From Panaeolus papilionaceus (lineage: Eukaryota > Basidiomycota > Agaricomycetes > Agaricales), in the NCBI GenBank assembly GCA_015501605.1, contig JADNRZ010000017.1:1-64000 (forward strand): 64,000 nt of DNA, in the 5' to 3' direction. This document shows, in pieces, positions 22,918 through 34,587 of the stretch (its first letter is position 1; every line of letters starts with the position of its first letter). Made by a program: the position numbers and the translations under genes. Under the pieces are notes generated by a model, which made no database searches, was not told where the DNA came from, and worked only from the letters and a program-made list of their open reading frames with translations.

Positions 22918-24227
22918 CACATTTCAGAGTCCATATACCGGAGGTCGATCATCAGTTCACCCTCAGCAGCCCCATTTCCGCTCGTGCTGCGCGGGCCCAG
23001 AAGAGAATCCCATTCTTTGCAACCACTATCCTGTACGGAAACCTCCGAATCTACTCAGACTGTCTCTTTGAATCAAGCTAATGCGTACCAAACTCAGACT
23101 TTTAGGGCCCACTGGGTCTGGGAAGAGCAATGTAGGACACGGATCACTGTCATGGGGGACTCCCTTCTGATTGGCAGTTTGGCACTGCATTGGTTCATTG
23201 AGTGTTGGTCCGGAGAGAATTCTCTTGGTATTGCCAGGGATTAGTTGGATGGATTCACACAAGTGGTCACTGCCTATGAGGTGGTAAACATCAGACCAGC
23301 ACTATCCACCTCTATATACCTCATAGATGCACCTGGGTTTGCTGACTGCAATATATCAGAGCTGAGGGTGGTAAATATGATTTGGGAGTGGGTAAAGAAA
23401 AGGCGAGTCGATGACCTCCGGAAATTCGTAAACCGAAAACCCATTAAAATTTACACGATACAGCATGGGATTCGGGTCCGTTTTCTATATTCTGTATTTC
23501 GACAGGATTACGGACACGAGGGTCCCTGGTAGTAAAAAGAGGTTGGTATCACTGTTTAAGCAGCTCATCGGTGATCCCAAGCGGACGGCCAAGGCTGTAA
23601 TACTGGTGACTACTATGTGGGATGGGATTTCAACCGAAAATCAACGAGAGAGGGCTCAAACGCCATTTATGCAGCTGCAGAGTGACCATTGGAAGGTGCG
23701 TAGTTTGCATTGTAACATCATTGGATCGTGTTCAGACCAGCTCGTAGGATCTGATTGACCACAGTGCCAGAGTTACAAATTTCACTAATACACAGGATTC
23801 TGCAGTAGAAGTACTGTGGAAGGTCATAGATACAATCAACTTTCAAAATTGGGCTGCATTCGACATATATTGACTGATTCGGTCCAGGTCGTTTGGCCCG
23901 TTGTTTTAGCAAAACCTTCAAGATAGGATCGACGGATTAAATCAGAGAGTGAGAGGCATAGAGGACGATCTTGGCCAAGAGACGACAAGAGCCTGCCCGG
24001 AGCTGGTGGCTCTATTAACCAATGAACTGTCGAACGTGAAGAATGTTTTGCAGGCATTCAAAACGGATATGAAGGAATTCAAAGAGAAATCGGACCTCGT
24101 TCGCCCAACAACTTCCAATTCCAACACTAGCAGAAATCTGGCTTCGAATAAAACTTTTCAGAGGGCAAAGGGTCGTTTCCAACAATTGTGGCGTAGAGGG
24201 AAGAAGACCGAGGGCTCTGACCAGTGA
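22918..24227 (+). pseudogene. P-loop GTPase copy 2, inactivated
   Basis: This is closely similar to the intact copy at 62026-63320 and damaged in four ways. First, the 5' exon (to 23033, ending at a GTACGG donor) has lost the segment holding the start ATG. Second, the acceptor before FIECWSGENS reads TTGG instead of TTAG at about 23190. Third, Gln in IARDQLDG became TAG (about 23242). Fourth, an Arg codon CGA became TGA (about 23874). G1 (GPTGSGKS), G3 (DAPGFAD) and TTMWD remain readable. The third intron uses a GCGAGT donor as in its sister. The intact 3' tail ends GRFQQLWRRGKKTEGSDQ. Confidence 0.8.
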
Positions 24228-24249
24228 TGTTCCTCGATCCTTCGGCAGC

Positions 24250-24580
24250 GGCTAGCTTTTAAATGTTATTACTCTGTGATTGACTATTTATGGGCGCTTA
24301 GAACACGGTGACTATTTGAGCCTTCTACCTAAAGATTCGTCGGCATCAAATACTGAACTTGACGTCTTTCGTTTATCACTCTCATTGCGCCCTTTTCCAG
24401 TTATAGTAAATTCTTCATATTTCAGGCCATCGGATTCGATTGCAGATACCCAAGAGCCAGTACAGGGAAATGGGGTTAGAACGGGACGCCCTCCCCGAGA
24501 AACTATGAAGGGAATGGGATCCAGAAAGGTGCAGCACAAAGTAAAAGAATCTGAGCGATACAATGTCGCTTAGATGTGAG
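24250..24580 (+). repeat. 3' flank shared with 61760-62020 (inverted)
   Basis: A segment after GTPase copy 2 (readable as LEHGDYLSLLPKDSSASN in one frame) matches the segment after copy 3 on the opposite strand. This shows that the duplication extends past the coding ends. No gene is claimed here. Confidence 0.6.
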
Positions 24581-24780
24581 GGGATCATGATATGAATAGA
24601 AAAATAAAACTACTTTTATTGACGGAAATCGCAACAAAGGTGCAGAACAGTGAAGTATACGACAAGCAGGCGAGGAGGGGCAGCACGGATGAATATTGAT
24701 GATAATTGGAATGAAAACCTCGCTTCAGTGGAGGGGGGCAAGGAAGGTGATCGACCGGAGAACAATGAGGAGTACATCGT

Positions 24781-26031
<1,251 letters not shown>

Positions 26032-26091
26032 CTATACAAGGTTTTACAAGCGTATACAACAGGCCAGGCGTAATGTGGTTTACACAATAGG

Positions 26092-26130
26092 AGGAGGAGG
26101 AGGAGGAGGAGTTAGCGGTGGTAGTGGCGA
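26092..26130. repeat. (GGA)n simple repeat
   Basis: A run of gga/gag triplets around 26092-26112 followed by degenerate copies, between CFIm25 and the small-protein gene at 26514. Confidence 0.6.
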
Positions 26131-26513
26131 GGATGGCGATTGTGCAGAAGTGAAAGGCTGGAGGTCAATGACATGAACAAGCTCTGAGCACAATCGCCTG
26201 TGCACAGGGCTCGGTCCATGGACCACGCCACGGTCCAGGAATAAAACACGTGCCTCGTCCAGGATTCAACCAATAAGGCAATTCTACCCCTATCATCAAA
26301 ACATCAAACAGTAGCACTTACCTCCTCATTGAAACTTAGTCCAAATCCTTGCACGCATCTAGTTCTCTCAGACCTGACAGTAAGACTCTCAGAAGGACGT
26401 TTAATTTGTGCAAATTACAGTTTCGAAAAGAAGTCCAATGCGAACGACACCCGAATTCCATTCACCACCCACAGCACCTGCTCCTCCACTCGCTTGACAT
26501 CAACAGATCCAGT

Positions 26514-26798
26514 CTATTTAGACACATTCAAATCCACAGACATATCCTTATCGAACCCCAAAAACGTGCACTCCACCACACCCGAATCAAGAGTCTGGTA
26601 ATAGTACCCCCTCCTCTGCTCCGTTTTCGGATCCTTGATCACGATGACCTCCCACCCATTACGGTTCCAATGGCACTTGGAGTCATCTCCGAAGCTGTTG
26701 GGTAAGTCGTACCACTCATCACTTCCGTTGGTGTAAGCGGATACGAAGATTTTGAGCCCGCGGAGGGAGGTGCCGTTTTTGACGCGAAATCCTGTCAT
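26514..26798 (-). CDS. Small conserved protein S1, 94 aa, function unknown
   Basis: An intronless ORF starting MTGFRVKNGTSLRGLKIFV and containing DEWYDLPNSF, SKCHWNRNGWEVIVIKD and VVECTFLGFDKDM. One of four homologues here. Alternating hydrophobic/polar residues suggest a compact beta-rich fold with one conserved Cys-His-Trp cluster (KCHW). There is no signal peptide or membrane segment. I do not recognise the family. Conservation of the frame between diverged copies shows that it is coding. The ATG at 26798 matches the start of the other copies; an in-frame upstream extension is not conserved. Confidence 0.75.
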   Translation of the reverse strand: MTGFRVKNGTSLRGLKIFVSAYTNGSDEWYDLPNSFGDDSKCHWNRNGWEVIVIKDPKTEQRRGYYYQTLDSGVVECTFLGFDKDMSVDLNVSK

Positions 26799-27981
26799 GA
26801 TGATGATGAGAGAGATGTGGGTTGTGTGATTGGTCTTTTGGATGCTCTGCTGTTGATTAGTAAATAAAGGGCCGTTGAGAAATGTGGGCTGAATACCTTT
26901 AGATGGGGAGGAAACTCGAATGATCCTACCAGACATCATCATCGTCAATCTTTTATCCCCTCACGTCGCAGCTGGGAACAAAAACAAAAACATAGTAGCT
27001 TCCTAAGCTTTCAATGAGTCTTCTTTATGCCCCCGACTTTCATCTCCGATGTTTGGACAGGTGTTAAGCGAAGCCCGGCGCCAAAATATATTGCTTCCAA
27101 TTCTGAGAAGAGCTGATTACCCCACGCCCCAGCATCATCTGACGCCCCAGTCGCACCTTTGGAGTTCGAGGGACTCGATAATACCGGAGAAGCAAAGCCC
27201 CGATAACCCCACATTCAATTCAATGGTCCTGAACGAAGTGCCAATCAGTGATTCTGGTGAGATAAATGAGGTCGTGCGAGCGAGGTCTTCTTCCCCGCAG
27301 CATTCTGTATGCCGTGCTGTATTAATACCGTTCAAAACATCTTTATATCGATCAATTTATGATAACAGCTGTTGTTGACTCGAATCAAGTTTGTGAAGCG
27401 CAGGACTCTCATCGGAGGTTCAGATACTCTATTTCTTGGTACTGGTGGACAATTGATTCGAGGATACCTCGAAACTGGGGTGCGAGTCAAGGCTCGTGTG
27501 ACTCGCACGATATTCATTCACGAGGCCCGGAAGTTATGTTTGAGAAACCACCGCTCAATATAATTAGGGGTCACGAGAGCCTTAATCATGAGGTGTTCCT
27601 TAAATACAAAACCTATTAGGACGTCGGATTTTGATCAACTGTCACTAACTGAGAATTGGAGCACGCATTGTAAATGAATGACATGTAGTCTGGATCATGG
27701 CGCCGGTGTTCGTTTAGCACCGGTGCAAAACAACGGAAATGAGACTCGGGATGGAAGCAACACCCCTATCCAAACTGTCTTGTAATTCAGTTCGTCCAAA
27801 ATTTTCTCATCTGTAGTATAAGACACATAAATGACTGACAGAGTAGGTGCTGGTAGAGTAAGTCACCAACCTACCTTAAAGCCTTCAGGTATCGAATAAA
27901 CCGTCTCTACAATTTCTCTATTCGAATCTTACATTACCCCGCAGAATCCAGATAACCAACACCACCAAAACCATCGAAATC
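26799..27981. promoter_or_regulatory. Shared intergenic region of divergent genes S1 and S2
   Basis: About 1.18 kb between head-to-head small-protein genes, with no other supportable gene. The equivalent region 32592-33758 has the same layout and related sequence, so a shared promoter region is plausible. Confidence 0.35.
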
Positions 27982-28269
27982 ATGACCGGATTCCGCATCT
28001 GCAACGGTAGCTCAATCAGCGGCCTCAAAGTTTTCGTATCCGCTTACACCAACGGCAATGACGACTGGTTCGACTTACCCAACGACTTCTCCGACGACGC
28101 AAAGTGCCACTGGAACCGCAGCGGGTGGGAGGTGATCGTGATTAAGAACCCAGCGACAGGGGACCGGAGGGGGTGGTATATGCAGACGCTTGATACGGGC
28201 GTGTTGGAGTGCACGTTTGCGGGGTTTGAGAGGGACTTGTCGTTGGGGTTGAATACGTCTGGGAGATAG
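27982..28269 (+). CDS. Small conserved protein S2, 95 aa, function unknown
   Basis: Single exon, MTGFRICNGSSISGLKVFV to GLNTSGR. It is homologous to S1, S3 and S4 and closest to S4 (33759-34046). It keeps DDWFDLPNDF, KCHWNRSGWEVIVIKNP and RRGWYMQTLDTG. It is transcribed divergently from S1. No domain is recognised. Confidence 0.78.
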   Translation: MTGFRICNGSSISGLKVFVSAYTNGNDDWFDLPNDFSDDAKCHWNRSGWEVIVIKNPATGDRRGWYMQTLDTGVLECTFAGFERDLSLGLNTSGR

Positions 28270-29096
28270 GGCATCGTAGTTGGGGGCTGAGAGAGAGAGT
28301 GTGGAGGGTTGGTGTTGAGGTGATGGGGATGTGTAGAAATTTGAATTCGAAACTATGCATTTCGTTATCGGAAATGATAAGCACTATTGAGATCGATGAC
28401 ACCGATGACTCTGGGTAAAAATGGTAGTCAGAGACAGTCAGACCCAGTATTAGGCGATATTGAGAACTGGAATGCTTCGAGGAATGTTGATGACATTCGA
28501 GAGCCTCAATCAGTGACTCCAACCACTGCCTGGACTCACTGACCGGCAATTCGTTCGTTCGGTTATATACGGTGCCCGGTTGCAAGGGCCCCGCAACCGC
28601 ATCTTTGCCAGGCGCACTAGCCTTTGATCAACAATCCAGAGTGTTGAAACCGAGCGCCGTCGCTATTTCACAGACTCCATTAATTAACTATTACAGTATT
28701 GTTAACTAGAAATTATTAAACCAGCCATGTATTATGACATGCGTCATAGCCCTCTTCTAGTGGCTCCGATTAAAGATGAATATGTTGATAGAGAGGTACC
28801 GGAATTGTGCATTCTTGTAAGTCAACGGCACTTGTTACTCAAATCGGCGGCTCAGCTGTCAAATAGAACGGAATTTTGACTACAGGTGTGTACTGAGATA
28901 CGAGATATAGGGCGGTAGATATGGTGGTTGAGGCATGGCGCTTCACATCCCCGGAGGACATTTTCAGGTTTTGCAGACGCCACGGTGAGCGTTGTTCGGA
29001 TTATGTACACAATCGCGCCTTTCGGATACGACGATTGGAGCGATGCTCATTTCAGCAAAATGCATTGGACCTATCTAAAATGGTACTGCAGAAAGG

Positions 29097-29104
29097 TATA
29101 AAAG
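29097..29104 (+). promoter_or_regulatory. TATA box of pheromone gene P1
   Basis: TATAAAAG, about 100 bp before the pheromone-like reading frame, the same spacing as in P2-P4. Confidence 0.6.
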
Positions 29105-29199
29105 CTGCTCGAAATTGGACAGTATTCTCCAGGCTCAAGTACACCCTCGAAGCAACTTCAACCATTCAGTTCAATCTCCAAGCACCAAAGCTAACTTCT

Positions 29200-29316
29200 T
29201 ATACCGCCTTCACTTCTAACGACATCGCTGATGTCGCCTCTGGCGCACCTACCACCCACCCCGCTGACTACGAGAGAGGGGGGTCAGGTACCGGCACATA
29301 CTGCGTCATTGCATGA
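29200..29316 (+). pseudogene. Pheromone precursor P1, start codon lost
   Basis: The frame reads AFTSNDIADVASGAP, then HPADYERGGSGTGTYCVIA and stop. This is a mating-pheromone precursor with a CaaX box (CVIA), which in basidiomycetes directs farnesylation, proteolysis and carboxymethylation. Aligned with P4 (MDSFTTNGLADIVSG) the initiator Met position is TAT (29200-29202), and there is no in-frame ATG between the TATA box and the frame. The only in-frame ATG (29071) lies upstream of the TATA box. It is therefore either dead, uses an unseen 5' exon, or is read from a longer transcript. Confidence 0.7.
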
Positions 29317-29674
29317 GTGCCCAATGCATACCGCGATGACCTCTGCAGTTCTATGTAAGTATGTATAGCCCGACATTTATGACCATTGCTGACAACCGTT
29401 CTCATATCACAGTGCCTTGACCTTTTCAATTGAGCGTTCAATTTATTCTGGTTGGGAGTGTTGGTCCGACATCACGACCCATGCGAGTGGACGGTGACCG
29501 CAGCGTTAGGCGGAAGTGGAGGACGATTATAATACTTATCTAGTTAAATTTTACTGTCTGTGTCCTTTCGAATCTGTGACTATATAAGCACTATGCTACT
29601 TCATTTACCCTTTTTGGCCTCCAATTTAATTTACGATGTTTCCGTTATTCACAAACGTTTGAATTGAATGTACG

Positions 29675-29719
29675 AATGGGGACCAGCCCAAACCTACTGG
29701 GTGGTGCGTTGTTGCGTGA
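29675..29719 (+). pseudogene. Pheromone C-terminal remnant P6
   Basis: Fifteen codons read NGDQPKPTGWCVVA and stop, matching the end of P2/P3 (DYPKPFAWCVVA). The flank after it also matches the 3' flank of P2 (GTAAGTAAGCTTCGCA). Upstream the frame is closed by a TGA, so only the tail survives. Confidence 0.65.
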
Positions 29720-30624
29720 GCAGCTCATGAACGATAATCCAACGTCATGGACACTGGTAAGTAAGCTTCGCAGGCTATTACGGACCTCGTGTTGTGATCA
29801 CCACCAGATTCTGATTTTTGCTACCTGCAACGTTAACACAGATCCAACAAATGTACATATATTCGATGAAACACCAACTGCAAGACAAATCTGAAGCAGC
29901 GTTGAGGATGCGGAGACAGAGGCCCCGACAGGATAGTTGTGACGTTTATGATGATACTTTTAAACTGCCATTTCAAATGCTATATTGTAACCGCCCCTAA
30001 CTTGGTCTGATGTTGTGAGCGAAGGTGATCACTCTTCGTGTTTAAGTAAGATCTACTGAGTTTCGCATATTACCCCTGAAAAAAGCGGTTATCTGTTTCG
30101 CTTGTGATATGTGGTTGAGCAGTCAAGGAATGCCGAGGGATCGTCGTTAAATGGAGGCGCGAATTTGAAGTTGTCCACAGTCACCCAAGCGCCTGTCATC
30201 ACGATTTGTATTTGACTGGGCATGGTGCACATGATGGCAGTGCATCGCGGTCGGCGGAACCTCTCGGAACCTGCTTGTGTGTTGTTTTCAGCATTTGGAT
30301 CCGGATTATGGGGTCATTAGATAATGTTGGAGACTGGACATGTTCATTCGAGCAATGAAGTCGGAGACGTGCATACAGGGGTTGCAGTCCAAGAGCCGTG
30401 GGAATCATACTTGAGAACTCGAGAGGTCAACCTGAATTCCGGATGGGACCGTCTACGATAAAAAAAAATAAGCAGCGTCGGTGGATCAATGAGAGCTGAT
30501 TAGTGACTCAGTAAAAGTCAGTGCCTTGCCTCGAGGTCAGTGTGATGACCATCATGATAATGTCGTCAACAAGACGCTAAATGTAATCATCCACAAGCTG
30601 CTTCACCAGATTATGGTATCTATC
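29720..30624. repeat. Pheromone-gene 3' flank repeat (also at 37390-38120 and 45850-46525)
   Basis: Sequence after P6 resembles sequence after P2 and P3. Examples are the GATGAAACACCAA region near 29868, TGGAGACAGAGGCCCGAC-like text near 29910, and GCGCCTGTCAT followed by GGCAGTGCATCG near 30190-30245. Pheromone genes here have been copied with about 1 kb of 3' flank. No gene is seen in this stretch. Confidence 0.6.
30616..30624. repeat. Left 9-bp target site duplication GTATCTATC
   Basis: A perfect direct repeat with 31594-31602, immediately outside the terminal inverted repeats. Confidence 0.85.
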
Positions 30625-31593
30625 CAGGCTCCAAAATGCAGCCCCTAGCCACGCACTATGAGTTAATAATTACTAGAGCAAGAGTGCAATAAAATAATTT
30701 ATATGAGGGAGAGCCAAACATAAGCCAAACAAAGTTAACGAACTCGATAGTGCGTGGTAGGGGCTGCCACATTTGCTGTCAGGTGACCCAAAAAAATATT
30801 GATTGCACCTAAGCTAGGGCTACCGAATTCAGGTCCCCTTCGCCCGACATCACAGAGGGTCACAATTCAAATTAAAAGTAATATCTAGACAGGGGCATTA
30901 ACATAGACTATGACGCGATAAAGCCAATGTTAATTCAGTACCCTACACCGACGCCTCCAACTGTCAATCACAATAGATTCCCTGTATCTACAGAAGAAAG
31001 TACCATATGGACAGAAACCTCCATCTGTTCTCTTGTCCAGCGCAAATTCGGAAAACGGGCATGCTGGTACCAACTGAGTGTCGCTCTTGCTCTTCACAAC
31101 ACAAAGAAGGATGTAATAAGATGTGCACCTACAGGAGCAGGAAAAAAACTGTCATTCTGGATACCCCTGCTTATGGCTCTGGAAGATGGAAGAGATGTCA
31201 TGACCATTGTAGTTACACCTCTAAACCTGCTGGGAAAGCAGAACGAGGAAACATTTTGCATTCACTAACGATGACTGCACTCGATCTGGATCGATTGTGA
31301 TTGCAATTCAAGACAAGACATTGGTTTTCAACTTGCGGCCTTCAACGGGCCGTATCACACAATTGTCACGTCGGGCGAAGGGGACCTGAATTCTGTAGCC
31401 CTAGCTTAGGTGCAATCAATATTTTTTTGGGTCACCTGACAGCAAATGTGGCAGCCCCTACCACGCACTATCGAGTTCGTTAACTTTGTTTGGCTTATGT
31501 TTGGCTCTCCCTCATATAAATTATTTTATTGCACTCTTGCTCTAGTAATTATTAACTCATAGTGCGTGGCTAGGGGCTGCATTTTGGAGCCTG
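30625..31593. mobile_element. Mutator-like (Pack-MULE-type) non-autonomous element
   Basis: A 969-bp element with near-perfect 224-bp terminal inverted repeats (30625-30848 and 31370-31593; one mismatch seen, near 30829) starting CAGGCTCC. It is flanked by a 9-bp duplication. Long TIRs plus a 9-bp duplication are typical of Mutator-like elements. Each TIR contains its own inverted repeat (GCAGCCCCTAGCCACGCAC and its complement), so a single arm can fold. The interior holds a helicase fragment but no transposase. Confidence 0.8.
30927..31268 (+). pseudogene. RecQ-type helicase fragment inside the Mutator-like element
   Basis: The frame reads KFGKRACWYQLSVALALHN, CAPTGAGKKLSFWIPLLMAL and VVTPLNLLGKQNEE, which are helicase motifs Q, I (Walker A) and Ia of RecQ-like proteins frequent in Agaricomycetes. 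The Walker A Thr is Lys (GKK). Motifs II-VI are absent. It is a captured, inactive fragment of at most about 114 residues. Confidence 0.7.
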
Positions 31594-31602
31594 GTATCTA
31601 TC
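31594..31602. repeat. Right 9-bp target site duplication GTATCTATC
   Basis: Direct repeat of 30616-30624. Confidence 0.85.
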
Positions 31603-31659
31603 ATGATCACAACAAACTCAACATCAATTCAACCCATAATATTTTATTCAAACCATGCT

Positions 31660-31950
31660 TCACCGGAGGATTGGAGTTTCGTGTATAATATCCGCCCTGG
31701 ATTGAGCGGAAGAAGCAACATCGTCAAGATACAACCAACAAATATCCCCAACTTCCTCACGCAAGGCATCAGCCACGCGGCGTTGGTGTATTGCCGGAGC
31801 GTTTTTAATTCCCATAGGCATTACAACCCATTCGAAAAGTCCATAAGGTGTTGTAACAGCTGTTAAAGGGATGTCTTCCTCCCTCATTTTTGTCTGGAAG
31901 AAAGAATTGGTCATATCGATAGCAGCGAAAAATTTAAGAACACCAGATTT
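31660..31950 (-). pseudogene. Ty3/gypsy reverse transcriptase fragment
   Basis: The frame reads [19 protein letters not shown], then [19 protein letters not shown] and WLYLDD, which are RT motifs of gypsy elements including the YxDD catalytic pair. Only about 90 residues remain, cut at the Mutator-like element side and at the boundary of duplication copy B (31950). Confidence 0.8.
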
Positions 31951-32177
31951 ACCTCCTCATTGCAAGTTAGTTCAAATCCTCGCACATGAGCAAATTAATA
32001 CAAAGGAATGTATTTCATATTCACATGTCTGACAGTCAGAATCTCAGAAGGACATTTTATCTGTACAAACTTTTGTATCGAGAGAGAAGTGCAACACGAT
32101 CGAAACCCGAATTCCATTCGCCATCCACAGCACCTGCTACTGCGCGTGTCTGAACACCAACGAACACAGTCATTTAT

Positions 32178-32591
32178 CTAGGTGGTGTTGACCAGGGGGA
32201 AACGGGACGAGACGTGAGTGCAGACTGTAGTGGATAGCGGACAAGGGGCGAGTACTGTGACAGCGACGAGGTGACGAGGGGAAGGCGAAGAACCATGGCT
32301 TCTAATAGTAACAGACACATTAAAATCCACAGTCATATCCTTATCGAACCCCAAAAATGTGCACTCCACCACACCCGAGTCGAAAGTCTGCATATACCAC
32401 CCCCTCCTCTGCTCCGTTTTCGGATCGTGGATCACAATTACTTCCCAGCCATTACGCCCCCAATGGCACTTGGAGTCATTTCCGAAGCTGCTTGGCAAGT
32501 CGTACCAGCTGTCATTTCCGCCGGTGTAGCTGGATACGAAGATTTTGAGCCCCTCGAGGGAGGTGCCATTTTTGATGCGAAATCCTGTCAT
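32178..32591 (-). CDS. Small conserved protein S3, 137 aa with extended C-terminus
   Basis: Single exon starting MTGFRIKNGTSLEGLKIFV. The first 92 residues align with S1 (SWYDLPSSF, KCHWGRNGWEVIVIHD, VVECTFLGFDKDM). Where S1 ends NVSK-stop, S3 reads NVSVTIRS and runs on for about 42 residues of unrelated sequence, so the ancestral stop was lost. The function is unknown and the tail may be non-functional. Confidence 0.65.
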   Translation of the reverse strand: MTGFRIKNGTSLEGLKIFVSSYTGGNDSWYDLPSSFGNDSKCHWGRNGWEVIVIHDPKTEQRRGWYMQTFDSGVVECTFLGFDKDMTVDFNVSVTIRSHGSSPSPRHLVAVTVLAPCPLSTTVCTHVSSRFPLVNTT

Positions 32592-33758
32592 GATAATATC
32601 GATGGGGTTGTGTGTTTATTGTTTCGAACGCTCTGCTATTAATTATTAAATAAAAGACCGTTTAGAATTATGGTTTGAATACCTGTGGATGGGGAGGTAG
32701 TTCGATCTGTCCTTCCAGACATCATTCTCGCCTAGTCTTTTATCACCCCCTGCGACAGCTGGGAAACGAGACGGAGACACGGAGACTTCCACAGCTTCTA
32801 AAGAGTCTCCTCTCTGAACCCGACTTTCATTTCCGATGTTTGAACAGGTGTCAAGTGAAGCCTGGCGCCAAATTGTATTGCATCCGATTCTAAGGAAACC
32901 TGATGACCCACGCCACAACATCATCTGACACTACAGTGGGGAGGAAATCAGTAATACATACCAGTAACAGCAAAGCCATGATAACCCCACCTTCAATTCA
33001 ATGGTCTTAAATGAAATGTCAACCAGAGCTTCTGGTGAAATAACCGAGGTTATCTTGTGAGGGTTTGCGATGCTAATTATGTTTGGTTGAATTTATATGG
33101 CTCGAATCATCATCGTATCGATCTAGTATGGTAACAAATGTCGCTCACTTGAATCAACCCTTTGAAGTGTAGGAGGAGAGAGGACGCGAGGGAGATGTTC
33201 ATATTTTGGTATTTGTGGAGCACTAATTTGACGCTATATTAAAGGCGGGGTGCAAGTAGACTCGCACGGTGGCCATTCACGGGGTCCAAAAGTTATGTTC
33301 GAGAAGGCACTGCTCAATATAATTAGGGGTCATGAGGACTCTGCTGAATAGGGCCTTGCTTTTAATGAGGCGTTCCTTGAATACAAAATCTATTAGTATG
33401 TTGGATTCTTATCAGTCACCACCTGGAAATCAGAGCAACACTGATCATGAGTGGCCTGGAAAACTAGTATGGCTGGCGTAGGAGTTCCTTCGACAGTGGT
33501 GAAATACATCGGAAATGAAAGCCAGAATAGAAGCACCAACCCTATCCAAACTGTCTTGCAATTCAGTTACTCCAGAACACTCTCACCTGTAGCGCAAGAC
33601 GCATAAATGACCGACAGAGTTAGTGCTGGAAGAGTAAAACCACCAACCTATCTTATAGCCTTCAGGTAACGACTCAATTATCTTTCCCAGAATTTCTTCA
33701 TTCGAATCTTACAATAGCCCCTAGAACCCAGATAACCAACACCACCATAAAAACCATC

Positions 33759-34046
33759 ATGACTGGATTCCGCATCTGCAATGGCACCTCAATTAGCGGT
33801 CTCAAAGTTTTCGTATCCAAATACACCAACGGCAATGACGAGTGGTTCGACTTACCGAACAACTTCTCAGACGACTCCAAATGCCACTGGAACCGCAACG
33901 GGTGGGAGATTATTGTGATCAAAAACCCACAGACGGGCGAGAGGAGGGGGTGGTATATGCAAACGCTCGATAACGGCGTTTTGGAGTGCACATTCACGGG
34001 GTTCGAAGGGGATATGTCGTTGTCGTTGAATACCAAGGGGAGATAG
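33759..34046 (+). CDS. Small conserved protein S4, 95 aa, function unknown
   Basis: Single exon, MTGFRICNGTSISGLKVFV to LNTKGR. It is nearly the same as S2 and divergent from S3 across 1.17 kb. It keeps DEWFDLPNNF, KCHWNRNGWEIIVIKNP and RRGWYMQTLDNG. Substitutions relative to S2 are mostly conservative, consistent with a maintained protein. Confidence 0.78.
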   Translation: MTGFRICNGTSISGLKVFVSKYTNGNDEWFDLPNNFSDDSKCHWNRNGWEIIVIKNPQTGERRGWYMQTLDNGVLECTFTGFEGDMSLSLNTKGR

Positions 34047-34587
34047 GTGGTTGTGATTTGTGGGCTTTGAGAACGCGGAGGGTTTGGTGATGAAGGTGAT
34101 GGCGACATGTAGAAGCTTGAATGAGAAACTAAACATTTCCTTTCTGTTGATGTATTACCTACCGGAGTCAAAAATGATATGCACTATTGATATAGATAAC
34201 TAATGGCGATCCTCAGTAAAAATGATGGTCAGGCTCAGTATTAGGTGGTTGAAAAGTGAAATACCTCGAGAGATGACCATACCCGGATGTGTTCATTCAT
34301 GCTGAGGTGATGAAGATTTGGCCCAGTACAGTCAGTCGTGATTCACCATTCGAGCCTCGACGAGTGACCTCATAATTCAAGGACATGAGGTCACTGACCG
34401 GCGATTCGCTTGTTCGGTGGTATGATGCCCAGTTGCAACTCTGCAACAGTATTTTTGCGAAGTACACTAGCCTTTGATCAACGATCCAGAATGCTGAAAC
34501 CGAGCGCCGTCGCTGTTTTGCGGACTCCATTTATTGACTGTTACTGTTAGTTTGCAATCAGTAAGTCAGCTATGTATGTTACGCATT

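Larger units (their letters stand above)
26320..28760. repeat. Segmental duplication, copy A (partner 31950-34600)
   Basis: Both blocks begin TTACCTCCTCATTG, carry a minus-strand and a plus-strand copy of the same small gene about 1.2 kb apart, and share the flank GCCTTTGATCAACRATCCAG near 28613 and 34470. Similarity continues in the flank at 29320-29800 / 34600-35110, with the pheromone segment 28760-29310 present only in copy A. Confidence 0.75.
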
